Assembly: GCA_023251835.1 (NCBI GenBank)
Contig: JAHEXZ010000054.1
Coordinates: 1-35,701 of the forward strand
DNA: 35,701 bases
Source: Bacteroidota bacterium
GTDB taxonomy: Bacteria > Bacteroidota > Bacteroidia > 2-12-FULL-35-15
Direction: 5' to 3'
A model generated the notes under the pieces. The model had not been told where the DNA came from, made no database searches, and worked only from the letters and a program-made list of their open reading frames with translations. The position numbers were made by a program, and so were the translations under genes. This document shows, piece after piece, positions 8,825 to 16,472 of the stretch (its first letter is position 1; every line of letters starts with the position of its first letter).

Positions 8825-9868
8825 ATGAAATTTCATTTAGTATCAGGTGCCTGCGGATTTGTAGGCCGAAATATGGTGAAACGTTTGTTAAGCACCACCA
8901 ATGACAAAATTTTTATTGTGGATGATCTTTCTGTTGGAACGCATCCTTCAACCTGGTTAGAAAATTGCTCATCAGTATTTTATAAGGATATTGAAATCAT
9001 CGGAAAAAATCAACGGCTTTATTTCTGGAAGGGGGATTTCAGAAAACTTTTAAATAAATTAATTGATACGCCAGATTATCTTCAAAAAGAATACAATCTG
9101 GATTTTGAAAAATTTGCTGATGTGTTTCACTTTGCCGCCATTGTTGGTGGCAGAGCAATGATAGAAGGACATCCTATGATTGTTGCCTTGGACCTTGCAA
9201 TCGATGCTGAGTTTTTTTACTGGATATGTCAGCATAAGCCTGCAAGAGTGATGTATCCAAGTTCCAGCGCAGCCTACCCGATAAGTTTGCAGTCTACTAC
9301 AAATGCCATAGCATTATCTGAAGGCGATATTGATTTCAAAAAAAATCTTGGAACTCCGGATATGACTTATGGCTGGTCGAAACTTACAGGTGAATTTTTG
9401 GCACAGATAGCTGCTAAGCACTACGGTGTTTCTGTTGCCTGCATCCGTCCTTTTTCAGGATACGGAGAAGATCAGGATTTAACTTATCCTGTGCCTGCCA
9501 TAGCAGCAAGAGCAGCAAAAAAAGAAACCCCCTTTGAAGTATGGGGCAGTGGCAAGCAGGGGAGAGACTTTGTTCATATTGATGATGTGATTGATTGTAT
9601 TATGCTCGCCATGGATAATATTCATGATGGAACAGCAATAAATATTGGCTCAGGAAAATTAACTTCATTTTTAGAGCTGATAGAAGTGTTTTGCAAAATA
9701 GCAGGTTATAATCCAACCATAAAGCCTTTATTAGATAAACCTGTTGGGGTTCACTCCCGCTATGCTAATATGGATTATGTTAATAATACTTTTGGCTGGA
9801 AACCTAAAATTTCAATTGAAGAGGGCATGAAAAGGGTTTATGAAAAACAGAAGAGCAATCTGAAATAA
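8825..9868 (+). CDS. NAD(P)-dependent sugar-nucleotide epimerase/dehydratase (extended SDR)
   Basis: The protein has 347 residues, the normal length for extended short-chain dehydrogenases acting on nucleotide sugars. The Rossmann motif is GACGFVG (residues 8-14), an acidic pair follows strand 2 (IVDDLS, 31-36), the catalytic serine region is YPSSSAAYP (144-152), and Y182xxxK186 lies in TYGWSKLTGE. HFAAIVGGR recalls GDP-fucose synthase and GDP-mannose 3,5-epimerase, but the exact substrate cannot be assigned. An in-frame TTG at 8819 is possible; the ATG at 8825 is preferred because MKFHLVSGACG is a normal SDR start. Its stop overlaps the start of the following glycosyltransferase (TAATG), so the two are translationally coupled. 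It presumably makes a sugar donor for surface polysaccharide. Confidence 0.85.
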   Translation: MKFHLVSGACGFVGRNMVKRLLSTTNDKIFIVDDLSVGTHPSTWLENCSSVFYKDIEIIGKNQRLYFWKGDFRKLLNKLIDTPDYLQKEYNLDFEKFADVFHFAAIVGGRAMIEGHPMIVALDLAIDAEFFYWICQHKPARVMYPSSSAAYPISLQSTTNAIALSEGDIDFKKNLGTPDMTYGWSKLTGEFLAQIAAKHYGVSVACIRPFSGYGEDQDLTYPVPAIAARAAKKETPFEVWGSGKQGRDFVHIDDVIDCIMLAMDNIHDGTAINIGSGKLTSFLELIEVFCKIAGYNPTIKPLLDKPVGVHSRYANMDYVNNTFGWKPKISIEEGMKRVYEKQKSNLK

Positions 9869-11160
9869 TGAATAACAGAGTTGTAGTATTTGGGCCCGGC
9901 CCGATGTTTAAGGGTGGCATTGCCAATTATAATACTTCATTAGCGAAAGCCTTTGATAAACCGGGTGATATAGAAGTATATATTGTTTCCTGGACTCAGC
10001 AATACCCCGCCATTATACCTCGCGATTTTATTGATAAAAGCAGCAAAGTAGATCAGCTGGCCGGAACAAAAATTAAAGTTCACTATATCACCAATTATAA
10101 CAACCCTGCAAGTTGGAATAAAACCTATAAACTTATTAAAACTATAAATCCCAGAATGGTGATCTTCCAATGGTCAATTGCTGTTCAGGGTTTGCCATTG
10201 GGCTATATTGCCAATAAGTTAAGTAAAAATACGGCTATAGAAGTTGTTTTTGACCTGCACTTTGTGAAGCAAAAGGAGGGGAGTGGGATTGATAAAACCT
10301 TTACTAAGTACGGAATTAAAAATGCGCATACGTATGTTGTTCACTCCTATCAAACGGCAAAAGAATTAGAGGAACTTTTTCCAGCCACAAAATTCAATAT
10401 TGTTGCGGGTAATGAAAGTGCAGTTTTAACACAACCTAAAAATACTGGTGTTAAAACGGTGTTAAAGCTATACCACCCGATTTATGATATGTTCAAAGTG
10501 GATGAACATTTTGATATAGAAGCGCAAAAGAAAAAACTGAAATTAAAAAAACATGTTTTTCTGTTCTTTGGATTTATCAGAAAATATAAAGGTTTGCATA
10601 ATGTAATACCGGCTTTTGCTGAAGTGGCTGAGCAAAGAAATGATGTTTCCCTGCTTGTTGTTGGGGAATCTTTCTGGCATACATTGGATACTAAAAAGCT
10701 ATCTACCAAACTAAAACAGGGTGTTTTTGGTTTTGCAAAGAAGCTCTTGCTGAAAAAGCAGGATGATGAAACCAATTACCGGCCTTTGGAATTAATTGAA
10801 CAGTTGGGTATTCAGGATTCTGTTACTGTAATAAATGAGTTTGTTCCTAATGAAGCAGTACACACTTATTTCCAGGTAAGTGATAGCATTGTGTTATATT
10901 ACCTTACAGCTACTCCATCAGGTGTGGAGTCTATTTCTTATAATTTCAAACTGCCGGTTTTAGCTACTAAAGTGGGTCATTTCCCTGAAACAATAAAAGA
11001 TGGATACAATGGTTATCTGGCAGAACCTGAAAATATCAGTTCTATGGCTGCTGCTATGATTAAATCAATTGAAAAACCAATCAACAGAGAAAATGTTGCA
11101 ACATCTTCTAAAGATATGAGCTGGGAAAATTATGCGAAAGCAATCTGGAACAGAAAATAA
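9868..11160 (+). CDS. GT-B fold glycosyltransferase (GT4-like)
   Basis: The protein has 430 residues. The N-terminal half has a glycine-rich loop FKGGIANYNTSL (14-25), typical of the acceptor side of GT-B enzymes. The C-terminal half has FFGFIRKYKGLHNVI (233-247), with the basic residues that bind the donor phosphate, then INEFVPNEAVHTYF (322-335) and PSGVESISYNFKLPVLAT (350-367), the GT4 donor-site region with the glutamate. It has no membrane segment and probably works at the inner face of the membrane in polysaccharide or glycan assembly. It starts inside the stop codon of the upstream epimerase gene, so the pair is one operon. Donor and acceptor are not predictable. Confidence 0.85.
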   Translation: MNNRVVVFGPGPMFKGGIANYNTSLAKAFDKPGDIEVYIVSWTQQYPAIIPRDFIDKSSKVDQLAGTKIKVHYITNYNNPASWNKTYKLIKTINPRMVIFQWSIAVQGLPLGYIANKLSKNTAIEVVFDLHFVKQKEGSGIDKTFTKYGIKNAHTYVVHSYQTAKELEELFPATKFNIVAGNESAVLTQPKNTGVKTVLKLYHPIYDMFKVDEHFDIEAQKKKLKLKKHVFLFFGFIRKYKGLHNVIPAFAEVAEQRNDVSLLVVGESFWHTLDTKKLSTKLKQGVFGFAKKLLLKKQDDETNYRPLELIEQLGIQDSVTVINEFVPNEAVHTYFQVSDSIVLYYLTATPSGVESISYNFKLPVLATKVGHFPETIKDGYNGYLAEPENISSMAAAMIKSIEKPINRENVATSSKDMSWENYAKAIWNRK

Positions 11161-11269
11161 AAAGTATTTGAAATGTCTATAAGAATTATCATACCAACCA
11201 ACAGCTATTATTTATGGGCATTCCATCCGACAACAATTAAAAAAATAAAAATAAACGGACGAAATAAGT

Positions 11270-12424
11270 ATGCAATCTAAAAGAAGATTAACCATAATTA
11301 ACCGTCACTATCCGCCTAACCTGAACATTACAGGTGAAAATGCCTGGGACCTGGCCAGCTATTTAATCAACAAACACAATATAGAAGTTACTGTTGTTCA
11401 TATTGATCGTAAATATGAAGGAGGAGGAACTAAAAGAGAGCCTGTTGGCAATGTATACCCTGTAAAAACAATTTATGAAGGTAATAACCGTATTTTACGT
11501 TACCTGAGTGGTACTTTAGATGGTTATAACCTTATTCGTAAAGCTGCTAAACTAAATCATGGACCTCTTATTGTAATGACCAGCCCTCCCTTGCTTTCTA
11601 TGTGGGCATCTATTATCCTGGGCAGAAAAAAAATGGAATGGATTTTATGGAGTATGGATTTGTTTCCGGAAGGGTTTGCTGCTACAAATGAAATCAGTTC
11701 ATCTAATTTTTTATATAAGCTTGCATATAAACAAACCTATAAAAATGCTCCTCAAAAGCTCATCGCGCTTGGTCCTCAGCAAAGAAAAGTATTGGAAGAA
11801 AAGTATGGAAAAAAAATGGAGAGCGTACTCTTACCTTGTGGTGTATTTTTAGAACAGAACAACTCTCCTGTTTTACCTGCCTGGAAAAAAGAACCCAACA
11901 AAATATATCTTGGATATTGCGGAAACTGTGGCAACCCTCATTCTGCTGAGTTTGTAAAAGAAGTTATTGATGCCATTAATCCGGAAACCCAGCATTTGAT
12001 AATAGCCGTTTATGGAGTAAAAGCCGACCAGGTAAAAGCCCATACAAAAGGAAAGCCCGGAATAACTCTTCTGCCAAGTGTTCCAAGAAATGAATTACAT
12101 CATATTGATGTTCATCTGGTAACACTGGTAAATTCATGGACGCATGTGGCTGTGCCTTCAAAAGCTGTCAGTAGTATCTGTTCCGGTTCTACTATTTTAT
12201 TTTGCGGTAATAAGGAAAGCGACAACTGGGTTTTATTGCAGGATGCCGGCTGGCTGGTAGAAGAGAATGAAAATTTAAGGCAAAATGTTCGAAAAGCACT
12301 ATCTTCATTGATCCGGGAAGATATAAAACGTAAAAAGGAGAATGCGCATACTATAGCAGCCCGGCTTAATAAACTTATACAGGAAAGTTACGCTACAATT
12401 GCTTCCTGGGCGAAGATATACTGA
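11270..12424 (+). CDS. Glycosyltransferase (GT4, WbuB-like)
   Basis: The protein has 384 residues. The N terminus RLTIINRHYPPNLNITGENAWDLASYL (split here: HYPPN at 13-17, then TGENAWDLA at 21-29) matches GT4 enzymes of the WbuB type, in which a tyrosine-proline-proline start is followed by a glycine-containing acceptor loop. WILWSMDLFPEGF (124-136) is the usual strand before the domain linker. The C-terminal half has LGYCGNCGNPHS (214-225) and VPSKAVSSICSGSTILFCG, the donor-binding region in a weakened form. The gap to the previous glycosyltransferase is 109 bp, so co-transcription is possible. The stop codon (TGA, 12422-12424) lies within the dispersed repeat TACTGAATCATA. Role in surface polysaccharide synthesis is inferred from family and neighbours. 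Confidence 0.8.
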   Translation: MQSKRRLTIINRHYPPNLNITGENAWDLASYLINKHNIEVTVVHIDRKYEGGGTKREPVGNVYPVKTIYEGNNRILRYLSGTLDGYNLIRKAAKLNHGPLIVMTSPPLLSMWASIILGRKKMEWILWSMDLFPEGFAATNEISSSNFLYKLAYKQTYKNAPQKLIALGPQQRKVLEEKYGKKMESVLLPCGVFLEQNNSPVLPAWKKEPNKIYLGYCGNCGNPHSAEFVKEVIDAINPETQHLIIAVYGVKADQVKAHTKGKPGITLLPSVPRNELHHIDVHLVTLVNSWTHVAVPSKAVSSICSGSTILFCGNKESDNWVLLQDAGWLVEENENLRQNVRKALSSLIREDIKRKKENAHTIAARLNKLIQESYATIASWAKIY

Positions 12425-12530
12425 ATCATAACGGATTTGCGATTAGCGAAGCCGGTTAGAGTCAGTAATCTGCGCGAGTGAGTTTGTAATGGTTAGTGAG
12501 CTTATCGCAAAGTCATTCAGCCGAAGTATA
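12419..12530. repeat. Dispersed intergenic repeat, copy C
   Basis: This copy shares with 7671-7809 the blocks TACTGAATCATA, GGTTAGA, TCAGTAAT, GAGTTTG, AATGGTTAGTGAGCTT and the end CATTCAGC/CGAAGTAT, but lacks about 24 bp in the middle. TACTGA (12419) is inverted as TCAGTA (12462). It begins inside the stop of the preceding gene. Confidence 0.5.
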
Positions 12531-12581
12531 ATGACACTGAAGTTAAGCCGTTTGCCAGAAGTGAATACAAACTTTATTATC

Positions 12582-12589
12582 TATATTTG
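12582..12589 (+). promoter_or_regulatory. -7 box (TATATTTG) of the following epimerase gene
   Basis: TATATTTG matches TAnnTTTG. It lies 19 bp before the ATG at 12609, giving a very short leader, which supports that ATG against the in-frame start 120 bp upstream. No convincing -33 TTG was found. Confidence 0.5.
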
Positions 12590-12608
12590 TATTTCAAAAT
12601 TATTCAAC

Positions 12609-13676
12609 ATGAATATAGCAATTGTAACAGGTTCAGGTGGACTTATCGGAAGTGAATCAGTGTCTTTTTTTTCAAAGAAATTTGATAAAATAATAGGTAT
12701 TGATAATGATATGCGTAGTTATTTCTTTGGCAGGGAAGCATCTACAAATTGGAATGTAAACCGTATCAAAGAAACTATTTCCAACTATGAGCATTATAAC
12801 ATTGATATTCGGGATTTGTCTAAACTTGAGGAATTGTTTAATAAATATAACAATGATATTAAGCTGGTTATACATACTGCTGCACAGCCCAGCCATGACT
12901 GGGCTGCCAAAGAGCCGCTTACTGATTTTGGCGTAAATGCTACAGGCACACTTCACCTGCTCGAATTAACCCGTAAATACAGCAACAAAGCTGTTTTTAT
13001 TTTTACTTCTACCAATAAAGTATATGGCGATAATCCTAATTTTTTACCATTGGTGGAAAAAGAAAAAAGATGGGAAATTGCAGAAAGTCACCCTTGTTTT
13101 AAAAATGGAATTGATGAAAGCATGAGCGTTGATAATACCAAACATTCTGTGTTTGGTGCTTCAAAGGTGGCTGCTGATGTGATGGCTCAGGAATATGGAA
13201 AGTATTTTGATATGAATATAGGCATATTCCGTGGTGGGTGCTTAACAGGACCTAATCATAGCGGTGCGCAGCTTCATGGTTTTTTATCTTATCTGATGAG
13301 GTGTACGTTGACAGGTAATCCATATACTATTTTCGGTTATAAAGGTAAGCAGGTACGTGATAATATTCACAGTTATGACCTTGTAAACATGTTCTGGCAT
13401 TTTTATCAAAAGCCTAAACAGGGCGAAGCATATAATGCCGGTGGAGGCAGGTTTGCTAATTGTTCCATGCTGGAAGCTATTGAGATGTGTGAGAAAATAA
13501 GTGGTAAAAAGTTGAACTACACGTATAGCGAGCAAGCACGCAGTGGCGATCATATATGGTACATCAGTGATGTTTCCAAATTCCAGAAGGATTATCCGGA
13601 GTGGTCATACAAGTGGAATTTACAGGATACACTTGTTGATATTTATAATTCTATGAGTAAAGCGGTGCTTGTCTAA
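12609..13676 (+). CDS. NAD-dependent epimerase/dehydratase, CDP-paratose/tyvelose 2-epimerase-like SDR
   Basis: The protein has 355 residues. The Rossmann loop is [10 protein letters not shown] (about 7-16), followed by [11 protein letters not shown], a stretch seen in CDP-paratose 2-epimerase-like members. [11 protein letters not shown] and the strand [12 protein letters not shown] are typical of extended SDRs. The expected YxxxK reads F182-GAS-K186, so the usual catalytic tyrosine is replaced by phenylalanine. I recall the same motif from related proteins, but cannot verify that here. Later landmarks are [13 protein letters not shown] and [18 protein letters not shown]. The start at 12609 is chosen because [11 protein letters not shown] is the natural first beta strand and a -7 box lies 19 bp upstream. 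Its last 26 bp overlap the convergent FkbM gene. The substrate is inferred only as a nucleotide sugar. Confidence 0.82.
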   Translation: MNIAIVTGSGGLIGSESVSFFSKKFDKIIGIDNDMRSYFFGREASTNWNVNRIKETISNYEHYNIDIRDLSKLEELFNKYNNDIKLVIHTAAQPSHDWAAKEPLTDFGVNATGTLHLLELTRKYSNKAVFIFTSTNKVYGDNPNFLPLVEKEKRWEIAESHPCFKNGIDESMSVDNTKHSVFGASKVAADVMAQEYGKYFDMNIGIFRGGCLTGPNHSGAQLHGFLSYLMRCTLTGNPYTIFGYKGKQVRDNIHSYDLVNMFWHFYQKPKQGEAYNAGGGRFANCSMLEAIEMCEKISGKKLNYTYSEQARSGDHIWYISDVSKFQKDYPEWSYKWNLQDTLVDIYNSMSKAVLV

Positions 13677-14394
13677 AAAATATCCCATTACATTGTAATA
13701 CTACTCCTGTTTCATTATTAGTGAATGCAGGGACAATGCTGTTTAATTGAAATCCTTTCTGTGTCATATAGTCCAATACCTGTGGCAATAACCAGTTCTG
13801 ATTTTCGTATAGTGGAACTAAGGAAATTTCCATCTCTATTCCTTTTGCTTTATCAATAATATGCTGAGCACCTTTTAATACCTCTTGTTCGAAGCCTTGT
13901 ACATCTATTTTCAGAAAGATATTTTTTGCAGATTTACAATATTCCATTCCTATTTCATCAAGAGGATATACCTGCACTTTTTCTTTACCAATGATTTTTG
14001 AGTCAGGTGCTCCCTGGTAATGTTCATCCAGCATGTTTAACAATGTGCTGCTAACCGAGTTAGCTGAAATATTGATTTCGATTTCTTCTTTTTTGCCGCC
14101 AATAGCGCAGCGGGGAGCAACTGTCCAGTTGCTATATTTTTTACTTTCAGCCTCAATTAATTTATGTACAGATGATAGAGGTTCAAATGACACTATTTTG
14201 TGGGTATAGCCGGCATCAATAATTCCGGTGGCATATTGCCCTTTATTAGCACCAATATCAAAAACAAGGTCAATATTATAGTGGTTAAACAGCTTGATAC
14301 GTCTTAATTCTTCGCTGGTAGCTGCATTGTATTTACGGATAAGGATTCCGAAATTTTGAAATATTTTTTTTGTAATGCGTTCAAACTTATTCAT
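13651..14394 (-). CDS. FkbM family SAM-dependent methyltransferase
   Basis: The protein has 247 residues. Motif I is DIGANKG (46-52), FEP (70-72) is the acidic motif after strand 2, and the FkbM signature [16 protein letters not shown] lies at 161-176. FkbM enzymes O-methylate hydroxyl groups, often on sugars, and here probably act on the surface glycan made by neighbouring genes. An upstream in-frame ATG would overlap the preceding gene by about 60 bp. The ATG at 14394 lies 4 bp after that gene's stop and starts the conserved part, so it is preferred. It forms a two-gene operon with 14399-15094, and its 3' end overlaps the convergent epimerase gene by 26 bp. Confidence 0.85.
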   Translation of the reverse strand: MNKFERITKKIFQNFGILIRKYNAATSEELRRIKLFNHYNIDLVFDIGANKGQYATGIIDAGYTHKIVSFEPLSSVHKLIEAESKKYSNWTVAPRCAIGGKKEEIEINISANSVSSTLLNMLDEHYQGAPDSKIIGKEKVQVYPLDEIGMEYCKSAKNIFLKIDVQGFEQEVLKGAQHIIDKAKGIEMEISLVPLYENQNWLLPQVLDYMTQKGFQLNSIVPAFTNNETGVVLQCNGIFFRQAPLYS

Positions 14395-14398
14395 AATG

Positions 14399-15094
14399 CT
14401 ATGCTTTTGCAACCCTGATGATGTCGTCAACAATTGAAACGGTGTAATCCGGTGCAACTTTTTTTACATAGTTAGTCAGATCCGGAATAGTTGGATAATC
14501 ACGTTTACCAACGAACATTCGTGCATCGTCAATAAGAATTAAGTGATTTTTATTGTTTTTAAAAATGGTATCCAGCTCAGCATATATAGGGCATTCAATA
14601 GCACTTTGTGCAGTTGAGCCTCCGCAATAATGACCGTCTAACCAAAATAATGCAGGTTGATCAAGTGTTGGCACCAGTTTTGGAAGCACTTCTCCACTAT
14701 CGCCCTGAAGCAGGGTTATATGAGAATCATTTTTGAACCGTTTTTTTGCAGCTTCCCAAAAATCAGTACTCAATTCAATAGAATATAATTTATCGAAATT
14801 ATTTTTTTGGGCTTCCAGCATATCGCCTCTGAATGTGCCGGTTTCTACCAATATTTTACAGCCATACTTTTTACCAAATTCTGTTATGGTAAACTGCTTT
14901 ATTTTGTGAGGTGGAGGCGTAGGAGCCTTGTGAAAATGCCAGTCCAATACTATACTATCAATTTCAGCATCATTGATATATCCTTTTTTTATCCAGTCGG
15001 CAACGGTGGGATTCTTTTTCCATCGGTTTCTCAAAACAGGAATAACTACTTTTTTAGCTAAATTAACAATAGGTCTTGGCAGTTTACTTTTCAT
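14399..15094 (-). CDS. Class I SAM-dependent methyltransferase-like protein
   Basis: The protein has 231 residues. ILVETGTFRGDMLEA (81-95) is a variant SAM-binding loop, LYSIELS (103-109) carries the acidic residue after strand 2, and LLQGDSGEVLPKL (128-140) with ALFWLDGHYCGGST (148-161) completes the fold. The last part has HLILIDDARMF (184-194). This arrangement is common in hypothetical methyltransferases of polysaccharide clusters. The basic N terminus (KLPRPIVNLAKKVV) may contact membrane or partner. It is the first gene of an operon with the FkbM gene and has a candidate promoter just upstream. The target is unknown. Confidence 0.75.
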   Translation of the reverse strand: MKSKLPRPIVNLAKKVVIPVLRNRWKKNPTVADWIKKGYINDAEIDSIVLDWHFHKAPTPPPHKIKQFTITEFGKKYGCKILVETGTFRGDMLEAQKNNFDKLYSIELSTDFWEAAKKRFKNDSHITLLQGDSGEVLPKLVPTLDQPALFWLDGHYCGGSTAQSAIECPIYAELDTIFKNNKNHLILIDDARMFVGKRDYPTIPDLTNYVKKVAPDYTVSIVDDIIRVAKA

Positions 15095-15131
15095 TATATA
15101 TTTTAACTTTTTAGAATAACCTGTAAAGCAT

Positions 15132-15159
15132 CAAAATTAACAAAAAACAGCAATCACAA
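15132..15159 (-). promoter_or_regulatory. Promoter of the two-methyltransferase operon
   Basis: On the minus strand a TTG (15159-15157) is followed after 17 bp by TAATTTTG (15139-15132), matching the -7 consensus. It lies about 37 bp before the ATG at 15094 and overlaps the 3' end of the upstream alkyltransferase-like gene. Confidence 0.45.
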
Positions 15160-15495
15160 CTCCAGCTCCTTCATCGGATCCCAAAAATGTTTATTGAAAT
15201 TCTTTATTTTATCTTTCACCACTTTAATGCCCTCTTTCTCCAATAGCTCTTTCATCAAAAAAGGAGTTGAAAAGTGATGTTTACCGGTAAGTTCACCATT
15301 ACGGTTAACTACACGATGTGCCGGAACATCATTTTGGCGGGAGGAGTGTGCTGCATTCATGGCCCAACCCACCATACGGGAAGAGCGGGCGGTGCCTAAG
15401 TATTTAGCAATAGCGCCATAGCTGGTTACACGGCCTTTGGGGATAAGCCGTACAACATCATATACATTTTGAAAAAAATCTTCGTGATTTTTCAT
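15154..15495 (-). CDS. Alkyltransferase-like (ATL/MGMT-fold) DNA-binding protein
   Basis: The protein has 113 residues and consists only of the MGMT C-terminal domain. KGRVTSYGAIAKYLG (20-34) is the helix-turn-helix, and ARSSRMVGWAMNAAH (36-50) carries the arginine finger used for base flipping. The active-site motif PCHRVV reads PAHRVV (58-63), so the acceptor cysteine is alanine (A59). Proteins with this change are ATLs: they bind O6-alkylguanine without removing the alkyl group and hand the lesion to nucleotide excision repair. RNGELTGKHHF follows as usual. It stands between the methyltransferase operon and a MITE-like element on the same strand as TrmB. Confidence in the family is high. 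Confidence 0.88.
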   Translation of the reverse strand: MKNHEDFFQNVYDVVRLIPKGRVTSYGAIAKYLGTARSSRMVGWAMNAAHSSRQNDVPAHRVVNRNGELTGKHHFSTPFLMKELLEKEGIKVVKDKIKNFNKHFWDPMKELEL

Positions 15496-15546
15496 TTCTT
15501 GTCAGTCTATTGGTTCATTGGTTCCCTATCTATTGGAATTCTTAAC

Positions 15547-15699
15547 TATACATTAAACGGGATAAATTTCCGCAATCCCGCCCACACTCTTCGACAGGCT
15601 CAGAGTGACCCGTGTTCCAGTCATACTGAGCTTGTCGAAGTATCTGGGTTGGCCATTTTGAAATATAACAATGCGGAAATTTATCCCGTGCACAGTATA
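15547..15699. mobile_element. 153-bp MITE-like element, complete copy
   Basis: Perfect 18-bp inverted repeats ACGGGATAAATTTCCGCA (15557-15574) and its complement (15672-15689) bound the element; TATAC/GTATA extends the ends to 15547 and 15699. Inside are two inverted REP-like hairpins, one with TTCGACAGGCTCAG and one with CTGAGCTTGTCGAA. A second copy starts at 35583 and matches at 116 of 119 aligned bases. It lies between the ATL gene and TrmB. Confidence 0.75.
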
Positions 15700-15707
15700 A
15701 TTAAACC

Positions 15708-16379
15708 TTAAACTTTGAACTTAAGGTAGCATATTTTAAATCCCATCTCAGAAAATTTCTTTTCATAATATGTTTTAATGGCTGTTATTTCCTCATCCCA
15801 TTGGATAGTATCTGCATATAAATTGTTTGTAGCGTCCACCAGTTCCATCTTATTTTCTGTTACAATTTCACGTGTGAAATTATAAAAAGGTTCATTGTCC
15901 GTTTTCAGATGTATAGAACCGCCTTTTTTGAGAAATTTCTTGTAGCGGTCAATAAACATCATATTCGTTAACCTGTTACGTGCACGTGTTTTTTGTGGTT
16001 GGGGATCAGGAAAGGTGATCCATATCTCATCTACCTCATCAGTAGCAAAACATCTGTCAATGTAGTCGATACGTGTACGTATAAAAGCTACATTATTCAT
16101 TTTATTTTCAACAGCAGCTTTAGCACCTGTCCAGATACGATTTCCTTTGATATCCACTCCAACAAAATTTTTATCCGGATAACGTTGAGCAAGTCCAACG
16201 GTGTATTCTCCCTTACCACAGCCCAGTTCCAGTACAATAGGATTATTATTTTTAAAATAATTGTTATGCCATTTCCCTTTTAATGATAATCCCTCTGCTT
16301 TTGATGCTTCATACGACAGGAAAAAACAGTTGTCAAACGAGTTGACCTCCGCAAATTTTTTTAATTTTCTTTTAGCCAT
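15708..16379 (-). CDS. trmB: tRNA (guanine-N7-)-methyltransferase TrmB
   Basis: The protein has 223 residues, the usual size. It methylates G46 in the variable loop of tRNAs to m7G using SAM. Motif I is ELGCGKGEY (51-59), FVGVDIKGNR (72-81) follows strand 2, and the diagnostic signatures IWITFPDPQPQK (119-130) and LKTDNEPFYNF (158-168) are present. An upstream in-frame ATG would add ten residues; the ATG at 16379 gives the typical basic start MAKRKLKKF and is preferred. It lies downstream of a sensor kinase gene on the same strand, with 93 bp between them containing a short REP-like insertion. Confidence 0.93.
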   Translation of the reverse strand: MAKRKLKKFAEVNSFDNCFFLSYEASKAEGLSLKGKWHNNYFKNNNPIVLELGCGKGEYTVGLAQRYPDKNFVGVDIKGNRIWTGAKAAVENKMNNVAFIRTRIDYIDRCFATDEVDEIWITFPDPQPQKTRARNRLTNMMFIDRYKKFLKKGGSIHLKTDNEPFYNFTREIVTENKMELVDATNNLYADTIQWDEEITAIKTYYEKKFSEMGFKICYLKFKV

Positions 16380-16426
16380 ATATACAATTGGCAATTTAAC
16401 AATAGGCAATTATTACCCGGTTTCTT

Positions 16427-16468
16427 AATTCGTACCACCCTGAGCGAAGTCGAAGAGCGTAATTCGTA
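16427..16468. repeat. Short REP-like sequence between 8-bp direct repeats
   Basis: AATTCGTA occurs at 16427-16434 and 16461-16468. Between them are 26 bp containing CCCTGAGCGAAGTCGAAGAG, similar to REP-like repeats of other Bacteroidota. The direct repeats could be a target-site duplication. Confidence 0.35.
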
Positions 16469-16472
16469 GTAC

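Noticed and set aside
12489-12608. Longer N terminus for the CDP-paratose epimerase-like gene
   Set aside because: It would be translated from the dispersed repeat and the promoter region; the Rossmann start and the -7 box support the ATG at 12609.
15469-15711. An 80-codon frame between the ATL and trmB genes
   Set aside because: It reads through the MITE-like element and yields the familiar spurious peptide with TELVEVSG; it is not a real protein.
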